42,370 nucleotides of DNA from contig BFEA01000037.1 of the NCBI GenBank assembly GCA_003427395.1, forward strand, positions 1,171,414-1,213,783, given 5' to 3'. The notes beneath the pieces were generated by a model. That model ran no database searches. It saw only the letters and a program-made list of their open reading frames with translations, and was not told the DNA's origin. Shown in pieces: positions 24,201-35,077 of the stretch (position 1 is its first letter; every line of letters begins with the position of its first letter). This DNA is from Chara braunii. Its lineage: Eukaryota; Streptophyta; Charophyceae; Charales; Characeae. The position numbers and the translations under genes are program-made.

Positions 24201-24455
24201 GGACTCAAGATTGAATCCAAAAGCAGCAAGCTGCCTTCAGTCCTTTAGGGTGCTCAATGGGATCAGGCCTCCTGGTAAAACATGGGGAAGCGCATTACCT
24301 CGTGCTTTCACGAGTGGTATCAACTTTCATAAAAAAAAAGTTTGACGCCCATGAAAACAGGTGCCCAGCGAGCCTCTCATCCTGTGGCCAGCAGGCTTAG
24401 TCTATTTGAGCCTGCAGATAGGTCGGGCCCCTAACCCAACAGTTAGGGCTCTAAC

Positions 24456-25238
24456 CAGGGTTGTCAGGCGGGGGCCCCTGGGGGCAAAGCCGGGGTAGGG
24501 GTTTGACCCCCGGACCCCCGCCGCGGGGGTGCCCCACCCCCGCCCACCCCAAAACACCCCCGTCGGTGCCCCGANNNNNNNNNNNNNNNNNNNNNNNNNN
24601 NNNNNNNNNNNNNNNNNNNNNNNNNNNNNNNNNNNNNNNNNNNNNNNNNNNNNNNNNNNNNNNNNNNNNNNNNNNNNNNNNNNNNNNNNNNNNNNNNNNN
24701 NNNNNNNNNNNNNNNNNNNNNNNNNNNNNNNNNNNNNNNNNNNNNNNNNNNNNNNNNNNNNNNNNNNNNNNNNNNNNNNNNNNNNNNNNNNNNNNNNNNN
24801 NNNNNNNNNNNNNNNNNNNNNNNNNNNNNNNNNNNNNNNNNNNNNNNNNNNNNNNNNNNNNNNNNNNNNNNNNNNNNNNNNNNNNNNNNNNNNNNNNNNN
24901 NNNNNNNNNNNNNNNNNNNNNNNNNNNNNNNNNNNNNNNNNNNNNNNNNNNNNNNNNNNNNNNNNNNNNNNNNNNNNNNNNNNNNNNNNNNNNNNNNNNN
25001 NNNNNNNNNNNNNNNNNNNNNNCACCCCCCGCACACCCAGCCCCGCACCCCCGCCCCCGCTGCCATCCAACCCCGGCCCCGCACCCCGCTAGGCCCCACC
25101 CCCGGCCCCACGCCCGCACTACCCCGGGCTCACGAGGGTGGGGTGTAGCCCCGAGGGGGGCCGGAGGTCGGGCCAAAACTGCAATATTGCAGTTGGGTCC
25201 AGGGGGTGCAGGCTACGGCTGCGCACCCCCCTGTATTT

Positions 25239-25269
<31 letters not shown>

Positions 25270-25314
25270 TTTTGCCGGGGCCCCGGGGCTCCGGGGCCGA
25301 GCTCGACAACCCTG
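24456..25314. mobile_element. hAT-like non-autonomous transposon with perfect 8-bp target duplication
   Basis: Terminal inverted repeats CAGGGTTGTC (24456-24465) and GACAACCCTG (25305-25314) are perfect over 10 bp. The flanks are the perfect 8-bp direct repeat GCTCTAAC (24448-24455 and 25315-25322). Sister copies carry one target (tctaaccca near 10110 in A; 'gctctagccca' near 17209 in B). The CAGGG start and 8-bp duplication are hallmarks of the hAT superfamily. The element is extremely GC-rich in AT-rich surroundings, has an (ATTT)n tract near 25235-25272 and encloses an assembly gap. The visible ends do not code; the frames reported here run through N bases. Confidence 0.9.
24575..25022. 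other. Assembly gap (448 N)
   Basis: An unbroken run of N inside the GC-rich hAT-like element. The true length is unknown. C-rich repeats on both sides probably caused it. Confidence 0.99.
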
Positions 25315-25560
25315 GCTCTAACCCACGGTTATACTTCCAACCCCCACCAATCCGTTGTCGGCTCGAGCTTAGCTGTGGCGTAGGACTGGGTTAAGTCTCC
25401 CTCCCCCATCTTCAACTTGAGCGGGTGTATGGTATGATAGGCTAGAGCATCGACGTCAACGCCGCCAGACGTAGAGTTAAAGTCTTGTAAGTATACATGT
25501 AAGAAAATAAAAAAATAATAATAATAAAAATTATGCAATTTTTTTTGTCCTATACTAAGG

Positions 25561-27403
25561 TCGTGAACCTTTAACCACTCATGGTTTTTATTATCAAGGA
25601 ATGACACAATATACATATGCCCCATAGGTGGATACTCCAAACATGAATCCAAAATGCAGTACAACCCATGATAAATAACATATACTCATAATAATAATCA
25701 CAATATAATAAGCACAACTTATTGGCAAGGGTTATAACTGATGAGCACGGTAAGCTTTATAAACAACAACATAACGCCAACTCAACTATCACTCATATAA
25801 CAAGACAAGTCTTAACACATATTTCATACTCTATAAGGCAAAAATAAAGTTAGCAATGAGTAAATAACATGATATAATTGTTACCCCTTCAACTCTTAAG
25901 CGAAGCATATATTACAGAGGGGCGGTGTAATCCTCGTAAGATAACATCTTGACTCCTGAGCCCCGCTCTAAAGATCAAGCCTCACCGCAACCCTCTTTGA
26001 TTCCAGCGCTTGCACCTCACGGAACCTATTAAGGCTAGCAAGACAACCCCACTCATACCTATTAAGATAACACGTGACAATCCCGCACCTCTCTAAATAT
26101 GGTGGCCCTACGTAGCGACAGCCTGGCCTAGGTCGTCACTCTAGACCCACCCTGGCTAAGCAGTAGTTGTCATACTATGCCATCAAGGTTTAAGTAAGGA
26201 AACAAACTTTTTCCTCTTCTTTTACCTGATAATGTAGTTACCTTCCTATTCAAAGGAAAGATAACAACATCCCACAATGAACCAGGAACATAGTTTCGAC
26301 GTGGGTCTCACTATCATTCTCAAGACTAATAATTGCTTCCTTAAGTCTCAACGAGGGAACAACAATTCAAGAATGCACTTCCACTGAGGACAATTTATAC
26401 AAGCTGACTAACTTCCTTGAGGAAGAACCACCTTCCCCAAGAATGAGTCACCCCATTCACCTATAGTCCCGTGCCAGATGTGGGTTTCATGCAAAGTCTA
26501 CGTCCTCTCTGAAAGGCAATCCATGCATACATCGTCAATCAAACATCAAACTAATACTGAAAAAAAATGCATACATGGCAACAACCACATAAAAATTGTC
26601 ATAAAGACCAATACATATATATATATATATATATTCACGCAAACTTAAGAAATAAGTCTCTCTTCGGGTTAGCCAAACCGCTACCTAAGTAACCACTACT
26701 TCTCGACTTTTATTGACAGTTACATCTATACAATCCTCTATGTGACTCAATTTTATCGCCAACTGATACCACCGGAGGGTCAAGGCACCATATTAATTGC
26801 TCTACCCTTCTCACCACAATCCAGTCTGGGCTCAAGGAAAGACCTTTGTCATTAAACCTCTCATTTCGCACTTATCAGTTACCCCCTCACTCATGTCGCT
26901 CACGTACTAGAAACCTCCTCTAAAGCGACACTTTACTGACCAGGGGGAGACGCCTCAACTTAACGTCTTTACATCCCAAAGCAAGCTCAACACATAACTC
27001 ACATAATAAGTCACTAGCCTCATAGCTTAGGCAGTTATTAATTGAGCTTGTTTTGGTAGTGGATATACCCAACAATGCGGACGCTGCCTCAACTCAACCA
27101 ATGTCGCATCTGACACGTCACATATCGCTCAATTATCAAAACATACTTAAAACGACAAGGTGCTCATTGAGACCACTATTATATGCGTCAGAGTACTTAA
27201 AACAGTTTCTTCCTCAAGTAACTCACGCATACGCTAATAATCAACACTTCATACTTAGGCCACAGTCCTAAGACATCTTCAACGATAGTCAAGGTATCAA
27301 GTAATCGACCATATACGTCCGAAGAAAGCTTCTCTTTTTGCCTAGTTCTCTCATTCCCATACCCGGATGTCGTTCCACCAAGGACAACGACAGGCAACCG
27401 TTA
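25561..27403 (-). mobile_element. Internal region C, diverged and non-coding
   Basis: Downstream on the - strand of the primer-binding site at 27404-27421. Blocks match internal A/B weakly but in order: 'gtgtaatcctcgtaagataacatcttgac' against 'gtaatccgtat-agggataacatctcgat', and 'caacatcccacaatgaaccaggaacatag' against 'caatatcccactatggaccaggaacataa'. An (AT)n run lies near 26615-26632. No coding frames. It is clearly more diverged than A is from B, so this unit and the LTR that follows on its right belong to a sister subfamily. Confidence 0.6.
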
Positions 27404-27421
27404 TCCCCGGCAACGGCGTCA
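27404..27421 (-). promoter_or_regulatory. tRNA-Asp-type primer-binding site, copy C (best match)
   Basis: The - strand reads TGACGCCGTTGCCGGGGA, 17 of 18 identical to the tRNA-Asp complement. Two bases separate it from the LTR end at 27424. Confidence 0.85.
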
Positions 27422-27423
27422 CC

Positions 27424-28330
27424 TATCGAGCGCATCAGTTCGGCACCGCACGGGGCAGCGCGAGACCCTCCCGACCGCGTCACGCATGAGTTGGACTTAA
27501 TCCTCATTGCGAATATACATGGAGCTTCCACAAGCCGCTAGCCATACCTCTCACTAGCCCCTACGACAGGATAGGGCCTACGCGAGGCACGACTTATCTC
27601 CACCTTACGGGAGTTGTCACCTCCCTTCGGTGGGCATATCCCCGCCGAGCTACCAGTCCACATTACGAAAGTTAATCAATTACAATCGCAGAGGTGGACC
27701 AGCCGAGGGCGTTTCTCGTTCGCTGTAGCATAGGGGGTACGCGCGGTAGTACGTCTCTATCGGACCCGCACGCAAACCGACATCTTGGGGGGCTGAAGTC
27801 CCAAGCGCGACTCGTCGTCGGTCGACTAGGACGCATCCCACACGTCACGCGCACACCACTATAAAGGACATAAAAAACACACACACATACACATACATGA
27901 AACGACACAACACAAACACCGGGACTACGCTCCTAGTCCTTCGGTGGTCATCCCATAACTTTCCGACGCGGAAATCAGACAGGCGTCGCGCGCGAGACTT
28001 AGTATACAACCGCGCGGACGCAGGGCTAACTCATATCGACTCACAATGCAAGCATATGCAAGCAGTCGCAATGATGGCGTACTATGTAGTACCCATACTC
28101 ATGTGGTCCTCGTGGATCTCGAGGGTCGCATTCGACACTCAAGTGTCGGCTGACACGCGCCTTGAGGGATTGATCTCTCGACGGTGGACAACCGCCAAGT
28201 GTGGTTGAAAACCACACCCCCTTCTGCACCCTGCGGAGAGTGGGTGGTACACAGGTTCATACCTGTGGTGACAATCGTCTCTTATGGCCCCGGAGACCAG
28301 CTCCATCATCTAGGGTCTGGAAAAAGTCAA
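27424..28330 (-). mobile_element. 3' part of a divergent LTR (C')
   Basis: 27424-27870 aligns with the GC-rich LTR tails of B (12819-13261) and C, and best with 34430-34860: 'gcgagaccctcccgaccgcgtcacgc', 'ttacgggagttgtcacctcc' and 'gaccagccgagggcgtttct' are shared. Beyond it are A/C-rich repeats and stem-loops, e.g. a GTGTC/GACAC stem near 28143-28156 nested in CTCAAG/CTTGAG, and GTGTGGTT-GAA-AACCACAC at 28199-28217. The rest of this LTR probably continues to about 34390 with other elements nested in it. Confidence 0.6.
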
Positions 28331-29140
28331 AGGGTTTGACTTTGACGGCTGTCACGGACTACAACGTCCAACTATAAAAATTAACAAGCAAAATCAATCA
28401 AGAAACAAACATCCCAACCCTCATATATCAAATAAGGACTCGAGATAAACAACAAAAGAAGGGGGGAACATAAACCCATCAGGTGTGCAGATCGTGTGAC
28501 ACATGGTTGTCATTCCCACTGCCTCCAAGGTATGGCCCACATACCAAGCTTCAAAATACCAACCTGCATAAAACACAGCCACACACAATAGTCACATTAC
28601 CATACACCAATGTGGTGAACTTTACTGTTCCATATAACTCACACCACGCCTCACACACTCAAGCCCCAGTCATAGTTCAACTCTCCATAATTCTCATAAG
28701 TTCTTTATAATGGTCATTTAAAAGAAGTTTGGTTAAAACCCTCAAAGAAACATATCAAATCTCAGGGCTAAGGCAATCAAGTTGAGGTACAGTTGTAAGC
28801 AAAATTGTGTCGTGGGTCGACAAGTCGACGATCAACCAACCGACCTGTTATCAGTGATAACACAAGATGATCCTCGTGAGATCAAGTTGAAACTAGTCCA
28901 AATCCTGGATCGAATGTCCAAAGGAGACCTGTATCATACGACAGGTCAACATCCAAGCGAAATCGTCAATGTATGGAGATCAAATCCCCATGACACGTTC
29001 TCACTCAAGACTCTCCTGATAACCAAGCCTAGGTCTACCTCTAAGCCAGTGCCCAAAAGAAAGGTAGGCCTATGGCAGAACCTCCCCCATACAAAATGAA
29101 TCGTCAGAGTCGCCACCTGTCAAAATACAAGCCATCTCCC
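28331..29140. other. Unassigned non-coding DNA
   Basis: Contains AGTCAAA-GGG-TTTGACT at 28325-28341 at its left edge. A 105-codon frame at 28782-29099 (+) has no recognisable domain, no family resemblance and no supporting copy, so I do not call it a gene. Probably part of the C' LTR or an element nested in it. Confidence 0.35.
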
Positions 29141-29690
29141 CTAAACTAAAAAAAGTTCGGCAGCGCTTCCCGTAGGAAAAGTGTCTTTCCAGAATTTATA
29201 TCAGCCTAATTATGAAAACAGAAATAATCTTCAACCCTCTAAAGTCAAATTTTGTCTAACTCCCTGAATTAGCAAAAATTTGGGCAGCACTCCCTTTAGA
29301 AAAGAAGACTTCCCAGATTTTTACTAAGCCATATATCAAGATCAGACAAGTTGAACTTTTGAAAAGTTTGAGTTTTGACTAACTCCTTGGATTTGTAGAA
29401 ATTTCGGCAGCGCTTCCTGTAGAGAAAGTAGCTTACCAAAATTTATACAAAGCTTAAGTTCAGAAAGTTGACTTCTCAAGGTCAATTTTTTTCTAACTCT
29501 CTGAATTAGTAAAAATTTGGACAGCACTCCCTTTAGAAAAAAAAAATTTCCAGATTTTTACTAAGTTATATATAAAAGTCAGACGAACTGAACTTTTGAA
29601 AAGACAAAATCTGACTAACTCCTCGGTAGCGCTTCCCGTAGAGAAAGTGGCTTACCAAGATTTATACAAGACCAAATATAATAAAAGATC
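29140..29690. repeat. Alternating sub-repeats, five units of 105-124 bp
   Basis: Motifs 'cggcagcgcttcccgtag' and 'gggcagcactcccttta' alternate: anchors near 29161, 29285, 29408, 29522 and 29627. Each is followed by 'ttaccaaaatttatac' or 'ttccagatttttactaag'. The first, third and fifth units are most alike, as are the second and fourth, so the true period is a dimer of about 240 bp. Similar 'ggcagc...ctccc' phrases are common in plant LTRs (from memory); here they probably belong to LTR DNA on the - strand. Confidence 0.75.
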
Positions 29691-29954
29691 TCAGAAAATG
29701 CAAAAATTGACCTAAGTAAAAAAACTTAGCTCAGAAAATGCAGGAATTGAAATTAACTCATATGGCTCTAGCACGTGGCGAGCAACTAAGGCAACTACCT
29801 ATCAAACTAAAACTAAGACTAAGTAGTAGCCTCACTCAATCACATGCAGACCAAACCACAAAGGTAAATACTCTCACCATCCAAGTCAATCTGGACAAGC
29901 AATAGTTCGTAGTCTTTCAGTGATTTATCCCTTTATACCCAGCTTACATAAGGC

Positions 29955-30430
29955 ATAAAGCTAGACCACCCAAACTTATGGAACATGTCTAGCTCAGCCA
30001 TGGAGTATACACAAACACAGGGCACAACAACTTTTTTATTCTTTGGGCATATGACTAGGCCACCCTAGTCGCCCTGAACTGTTTAAGTATCCCAACTTTA
30101 TATAATTGTCTGCACTTCGTTCAGAACCAAAGGAAACAGAAAAAACCCAAAATAAACAAGGCAACTAAGCCACCCAAACTTATGGGACATGCTCAGACCT
30201 CCTCGTTCAGAACCAAAAGAAACAGAAGAAACCCAAAATAAACAAGGCAATCAAACCACTCAAACTTATGGGACAATGCCTGATTCCTAAAAGGTCAACC
30301 GCAGTCATCCCTCGCAAGTCAGAGCAACCAGAGTCACCAGACCACCCAAACTTATGGAACATGTCTGGTTCTCAAGGCAATTCAAAAATAAACACAACAT
30401 TAGGTCTCCCCGAACTTATGGGGACTTCCC
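29955..30430. repeat. Dispersed 'accacccaaacttatggga' repeats with an 86-bp tandem pair
   Basis: The motif recurs near 29965, 30170, 30256, 30342 and, degenerate, 30410. Within it, 30119-30204 and 30205-30290 are near-identical 86-bp tandem copies beginning 'gttcagaaccaaa'. No coding function is visible. Confidence 0.7.
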
Positions 30431-32519
30431 AGCCTCAAATGACCCAGTCAAACCTCATACAAAACTGCCTTCCTCCCAACCTTCCCCCAGATGCAATCCC
30501 ACAGTCTGCTTTCAGTCAAACAATAAACTGAAACTGACATTAAGCATACATTCCTTTATTTAACCTGGTTATGTCATGAAAGTCAAACCGAAAGTCAAAG
30601 TAAAAAGGCATATTCAGTATATTCATTCAGACATAACAATGAATACAAGTAGGGGTTATAATCAGGTTTATAGAATGAAAGCAAAGGTTACCTTTCGGTT
30701 CCCTCCCTCCAGAACTCCTCCTGAGTTCCGGCAGAGCTCCCGCAATCGGTGGGCAGACTCCCCACAGAGTCTTGCTGCGGTCCTACGGGTTGCAATCTTG
30801 CCTGCCGCCTTCCTCTCAGAACCAATAGATCAGACCTAGAGTAAGGGATGCAGAAAAAGAATCATTAAGTCTCTCAGATACAAGAGGGGTGCCCTCGGAC
30901 TCGCAGGAGAGGGCCTTGTTATCTTGATTCTCTTGAGGGCCCCGCAATGATGGCCAGATCACTCAGTCGTCGGTCGATCCGTAGTCAAACTGTTAAACCC
31001 AGCCCTCCTAACGAACCCTTAATTTGCAGTAATAGCCCCCTCCTCAAGCCCCATCACACTCTCAGCCTCCGAGCTCAACCTCCTGGATAGAATCAGTCGT
31101 GGCCACAAAGATACCTCGCTCCAAAAATAGCATATCCTTTACTCGAACTCGGCGGACTATAACATGGGGAGCAACTATACACAACAACATACGACGGTTG
31201 GCTCAATCGCACCAGCAGCAGGACAACAGTCCGTAATAAGTACAGCAGCTGCTGCGGCAGAAACATAACTGAGGTGATCTGCGATGCACACAGTAACCAA
31301 GCGGCACCGGAGGCTGTTGCAGCTGGGACGCATAGTGGAGGGTAGCCCCTTGGACACACAGCGTTTACAGTAACCAAGCGCAGACTCAACGTCTGTGCAT
31401 GCTACCACACAGCGTCCTCTTAGCCCAAGTGCATTGGCCCTGAACCAATCTGCACCTTCGTGGCTGACCTGTTACCGCATAGGCTGGTAATATACGTAAG
31501 AAAGAAGGAGCAGTATGGCAGCAAAACATCGGGGCACGAGGCAGCACTAACGACCCGGTCACACCGCACACTGAACTTAGCAGCCCGCAAAGAACCATAG
31601 GTGAAGCAAGTGGGATACAGGCGGCAGGGAAGTTGCGAGACCCAGACAAGGATGCCCACACATCCAACACGTTACAAGGCAACACCTGACCAACTCGCAT
31701 CACGATTGAGCCCCGCAGACTGTTGATTCCCACCACCTACTGAGCCAGAGAGTCACCCCGACAGACATCCGTCATCCCCTATAGGCAACACAGACACTCC
31801 GAACCGAGCGGCCCCTATCTAAGGTGGAAGGCAGCCTCCTGATCCCGCTCCCCTCTTTGCCCAAGTAAGTGACTCCTCTCCCTCTGTATGCGCTGCTAAC
31901 ACCTACTCGCTGCCTGTCTTACGGGAGATGTGCGCCTTCTTGCCTCGCTGCCACAGCCGAATCCGGCCAGGTAAGAGCCCGACTCCTCCCCGCATGTCGC
32001 TTCCCACCTTCGTGACGGTTTTTCTCCCATCCTCTATTGGGACTACAACCCAATCCGAACACACACTGATCCTGCTCGCGAGGTGGGGATGCTACAATCC
32101 GATAGGCAGGCACACACAACCGTTCGAATCACTTCTCTTTCTCTTGTTCGCAGGTGCCCGCGGTGTCGTATCTGTTATCTATCTATCGTGACTCCGGCGG
32201 TTAAAAGCACCGGATATCCGAACACGAAGATAAGCCTCTAGGTGCCGAGTATGAAGACGAGCACCCCGGTTCTTTTACAAGGCGGAGCGCATTACCAATA
32301 ATCACTATGATAGGAGCTTCGACCACGCTTTATCATTCATCAGAACGGGCAAGACGAGAATGAACCTTCCCCTAATCACGGGAAGATACATTTACACTTT
32401 TACATTAAAACAATGTTTTTATTACCTGGCGCAGCTCCTACCACGTATACCGCCCAAACTGTCACTCAGACAGTTAATCCAACTTGGCAAAACGATTCGC
32501 AATGCTTCATAACCTCGTC
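30431..32519. other. Unassigned non-coding DNA, moderately GC-rich
   Basis: Frames up to about 116 codons occur on both strands (e.g. 31386-31736 on the - strand), but none shows a domain, conserved motif or copy support. Near 31300-31380 'cacagtaaccaagcg' and 'tacagtaaccaagcg' occur twice. The stretch near 32335-32400 ('gacgagaatgaaccttcccc...cacgggaag') resembles 35257-35310 in the next copy and 'aacgagaatgcacatcctcc' near 9925 in LTR A, which marks it as LTR-derived. Confidence 0.4.
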
Positions 32520-32960
32520 GCAGTGTCTTGGTTTGCCCGATTCCGAGAAGAATCGGGCGGGATATCGGCCTTTTGCTTTTAGCGTCGTCACTCTCTCACG
32601 GATACTGCGCAACGATTCTCTCAACTAACTACTAATTCTACACACCTAGCCCGAATCTAACGGCACTATCGAACTCGCATCACCGAAAACCCCCTAGATC
32701 GGATCTTGATTCGCCCGATTCTATTAAGAATCGGGCGAGCCATGCGTTTTTCAATCCTTCCATATCCACCATCGCCGGTACTCCGCGCATCCGATTTACA
32801 AGTCTAACTCTCTCTCTCTGCCTAACTAGCGCAGAAACTAACAACTCGAACGAGTTCGCCCTACCCGAAAACCCGAGTTTGCTACATTTCCCCGCCCGTT
32901 TTCGTCAAGGATCGGGGGATTTTCACGTTTTCTGCTCCCCTCTCCTTCCACCATAGCCCA
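32520..32960. repeat. Stem-loop repeat array 1, period about 180 bp, three units
   Basis: Units near 32531, 32711 and 32890 carry an inverted repeat: GCCCGATT/AATCGGGC (32535-32542/32551-32558), TCGCCCGATT/AATCGGGCGA (32711-32720/32729-32738, perfect 10 bp) and an eroded third. After each stem come 'ttttc...ctcccttccacca...', CT-rich DNA, 'ctaact' and 'cgaactcg...tcgcc...cgaaaacccc'. The same unit recurs at 35930-36400. Confidence 0.75.
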
Positions 32961-34150
32961 CCTCGTCTTCCGCATGCACCCGATGCATTATCCTGTCCAG
33001 GTTCATTTCGTTTTCACAGCAGCAGTCTCCGCTGCTTCGGGCCTCTCTGTCCCCGCTGCTTCGGGCCTCTCTTCTCCCCCAGTCTATCCCCTTGTCTTTC
33101 TGTCGACAAGCCGCCTCGCATCCGGATCCACTTCTCTTCGTTTGCTTATTCTCCTGCCGCCCATCACTCCACTGCCTTCAGGCCAGTTGCTCCATTGCCC
33201 CGCCTAGTCCCACCGCTGCTAGCGCAGCGGCCGACAAAGGCTATAGCCCGTTTCCACTCGTTCCAGTGCCTCCTCCGTCGACTGTATCTGGCGCAGCTCC
33301 GCGTCCCGGAACATTCGACTTCCTCCCATCCTGCCTGTACCCGCTGTCTTCGTCGTGCCCTGCCTTATCCCGGCCGCCTGCCAAATTGTGCGTTAACCCC
33401 GGATACCAGAGGAGGTGCCGACTGATATAGATAGCCGGACAACGAATCTCGGAGGCCCGAATTCACCAAGGCATAGCCTCCACTTCACAGGCCGGGTTGA
33501 GGAGCTCCGACCGGACGGCGTTGTGGTACCAGGCGATTCTCGATCTTCATAACCCTGCCTTCTTAGTGGGCCGGAGGGCGCAGGCCCACTGCAAGGCCTA
33601 CAGCCTGAACTAGGTAAGGCCGTCCTCGTCGCAGACCCTGATGGTAGAAGCAAAATACTCAAGTGAGAACCTTGAAGGCCGGCGGGAAAGAAGATTTTCG
33701 TGCGCCCAGCCGCGGCGCTCCTGCTACGGCCCCGACTATTGTGCCCTGCACTGCTACAGCTGCTACAGCGCCCGGCCACACTGCATCCCCGGGCCACTAC
33801 ATGCCGCCCCCTGATCCCCACGGGCATGCTCCCACACAGCCCTTTCACGGCGGATAATAACAACAGACTGTACAGTGTACACCACGGACGACCCCCTCCA
33901 CCCTTCTACTACAGTCCAATGGCTTGTCCAGAATGCTTTCCAATTGCCTTCCACTCTAGGCTAACGGCGCCCTTCAAGTGGGAAGCTAGGGAAGCCACGA
34001 CCACGGACCCCAACAATCTTACGCATGTCGAACTCCCCGGTCCAAGCTTCACGACGGGCAGATAGGGGAATTTTGCCGGCATCCAGAACACGCAGGAACC
34101 CGAGAAGCCCGCAAAGAGGGCGCATGCTCAAGGTCCTCGACTATTGTGAT
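32961..34150. other. GC-rich non-coding domain, first of two copies
   Basis: Shares ordered blocks with 36400-37160: 'tatcctgtccaggttcatttcg' against 'gatcctgtcctgattcattcg', 'ctcaagtgagaaccttgaaggc' against 'gtaaaaagggaacttttgaaggc', and 'ggcatccagaacacgcagg' against 'ggtatcctgaacacgcgcagg'. Frames of 121-156 codons exist on both strands at 33393-34065, mostly Ala/Pro/Ser/Gly from GC-rich DNA. No gag-type motif or zinc knuckle was recognised, and the second copy does not keep the frames. Confidence 0.5.
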
Positions 34151-34388
34151 GGCCCCTGCGTCCGACGACGGCCTCAGGACCGACCACCGGGTAGAAATAG
34201 TAAAAACAAACAAATAAATAAATAATAAAACCCGAGAATGGACGTCGCGCATGCCCAAGCTGCGCATGGCTGCACCCCGCCGTCAATGCCCCGTGTGCGG
34301 CACTCACCCAGGCGAGGGCCTAAACTTCCTCCCGCACGAGCGCCATCGAGCGGACGAGGCTGCACTAGTGTGACTCGCAGAAATCACG

Positions 34389-34414
34389 CCAAATACCCTT
34401 GTAAGGGTATTTGG
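34389..34414. repeat. Perfect palindrome with 12-bp arms at an LTR end
   Basis: CCAAATACCCTT, then GT, then AAGGGTATTTGG. It sits directly beside the truncated LTR end of copy D (34415 on), where a primer-binding site would be expected. A close relative lies at 37781-37798, a degenerate one at 17772-17789. Confidence 0.8.
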
Positions 34415-34985
34415 TACGACAGCGCATCGGTCCAGCACCGCGCAGGGCAGTGCGGGACCCTCCCGGCCGCGTCACGCAGGAGTTGGTCTAAATCCTCGTC
34501 GCAACCATACATGGAGCTTCCGCAAGTCGCTCCGGCCGAGTACGCCAGCCATACCTCTCGCGAGCCCCTAAGACAGGATAGGGCATACGCGAGGCACGAC
34601 TTACCTCCACCTTACGGGAGTTGTCACCTCCCTTCGGTGGGCGTATCCGCGCCGAGCTATCAGTCCACAGTATGAAAGTTGATCAGTTGCAATCGCAGAG
34701 GTGGACCAGCCGAGGGCGTTTCTCGTTCGTTGTAGCGTAGGGGGTATGCGCGGTAATACACCTATCGGACCCGCACGCGAACCGACATCTTGGGAGGCTG
34801 AAGTCCCAAGTGCGATTCATCGCCGGTCGACTAGGACGCATCCCACTCACCACGTGCACACCACTCTAGGAACATAAAAACAAAAACACACACACAAACA
34901 CACGTACATATACAGAACAACACAAAACAAACAACGTGACCACACTCCTAGTCCCTTAGTAGCCATCCCATAACAACAACGCTCG
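34415..34985 (-). mobile_element. 3' part of a divergent LTR (copy D), no primer-binding site
   Basis: Aligns closely with 27440-27960 ('gcgggaccctcccggccgcgtcacgc', 'cttacgggagttgtcacctcc', 'gaccagccgagggcgtttctcgttcg', 'cgacatcttgggaggctgaagtccca'). The terminal ...gatgcgctgtcg differs from the usual end, and the palindrome follows instead of the tRNA-Asp site. Continues on the right into 34986-37780, the body of the same LTR. Confidence 0.7.
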
Positions 34986-35077
34986 AGTATACCACTCAAC
35001 CCACCTTAGTCCGCCATATTCCGTTCATTTGTCCGACTGCGAGCAGCCCGCCCGATTGTTCTTTCCGCATCTACTCA

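Larger units (their letters stand above)
20233..25560 (-). mobile_element. LTR copy C, carrying a hAT-like insertion
   Basis: Aligns with A and B over about 4.4 kb after removing the 859-bp element at 24456-25314 and a roughly 210-bp insertion near 21035-21250. The 3' end abuts a primer-binding site. At about 25560 (just after 'ggtcgtgaacc') similarity to A and B drops sharply; what follows is a much more diverged internal region, so the 5' end of this LTR is not defined. No genes. Confidence 0.7.

Noticed and set aside
24402-25321. Long frames of 187-286 codons on both strands
   Set aside because: They exist only because the run of N is read as open; they lie inside a GC-rich hAT-like element.
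28782-29099. 105-codon + strand frame considered as a gag or pol remnant
   Set aside because: No conserved retroelement motif could be pointed to and no second copy supports it.
33393-33863. 156-codon - strand frame and overlapping + frames up to 121 codons
   Set aside because: Ala/Pro/Ser/Gly-rich translations of GC-rich DNA on both strands; no gag motif, and not kept in the second copy at 36400-37160.
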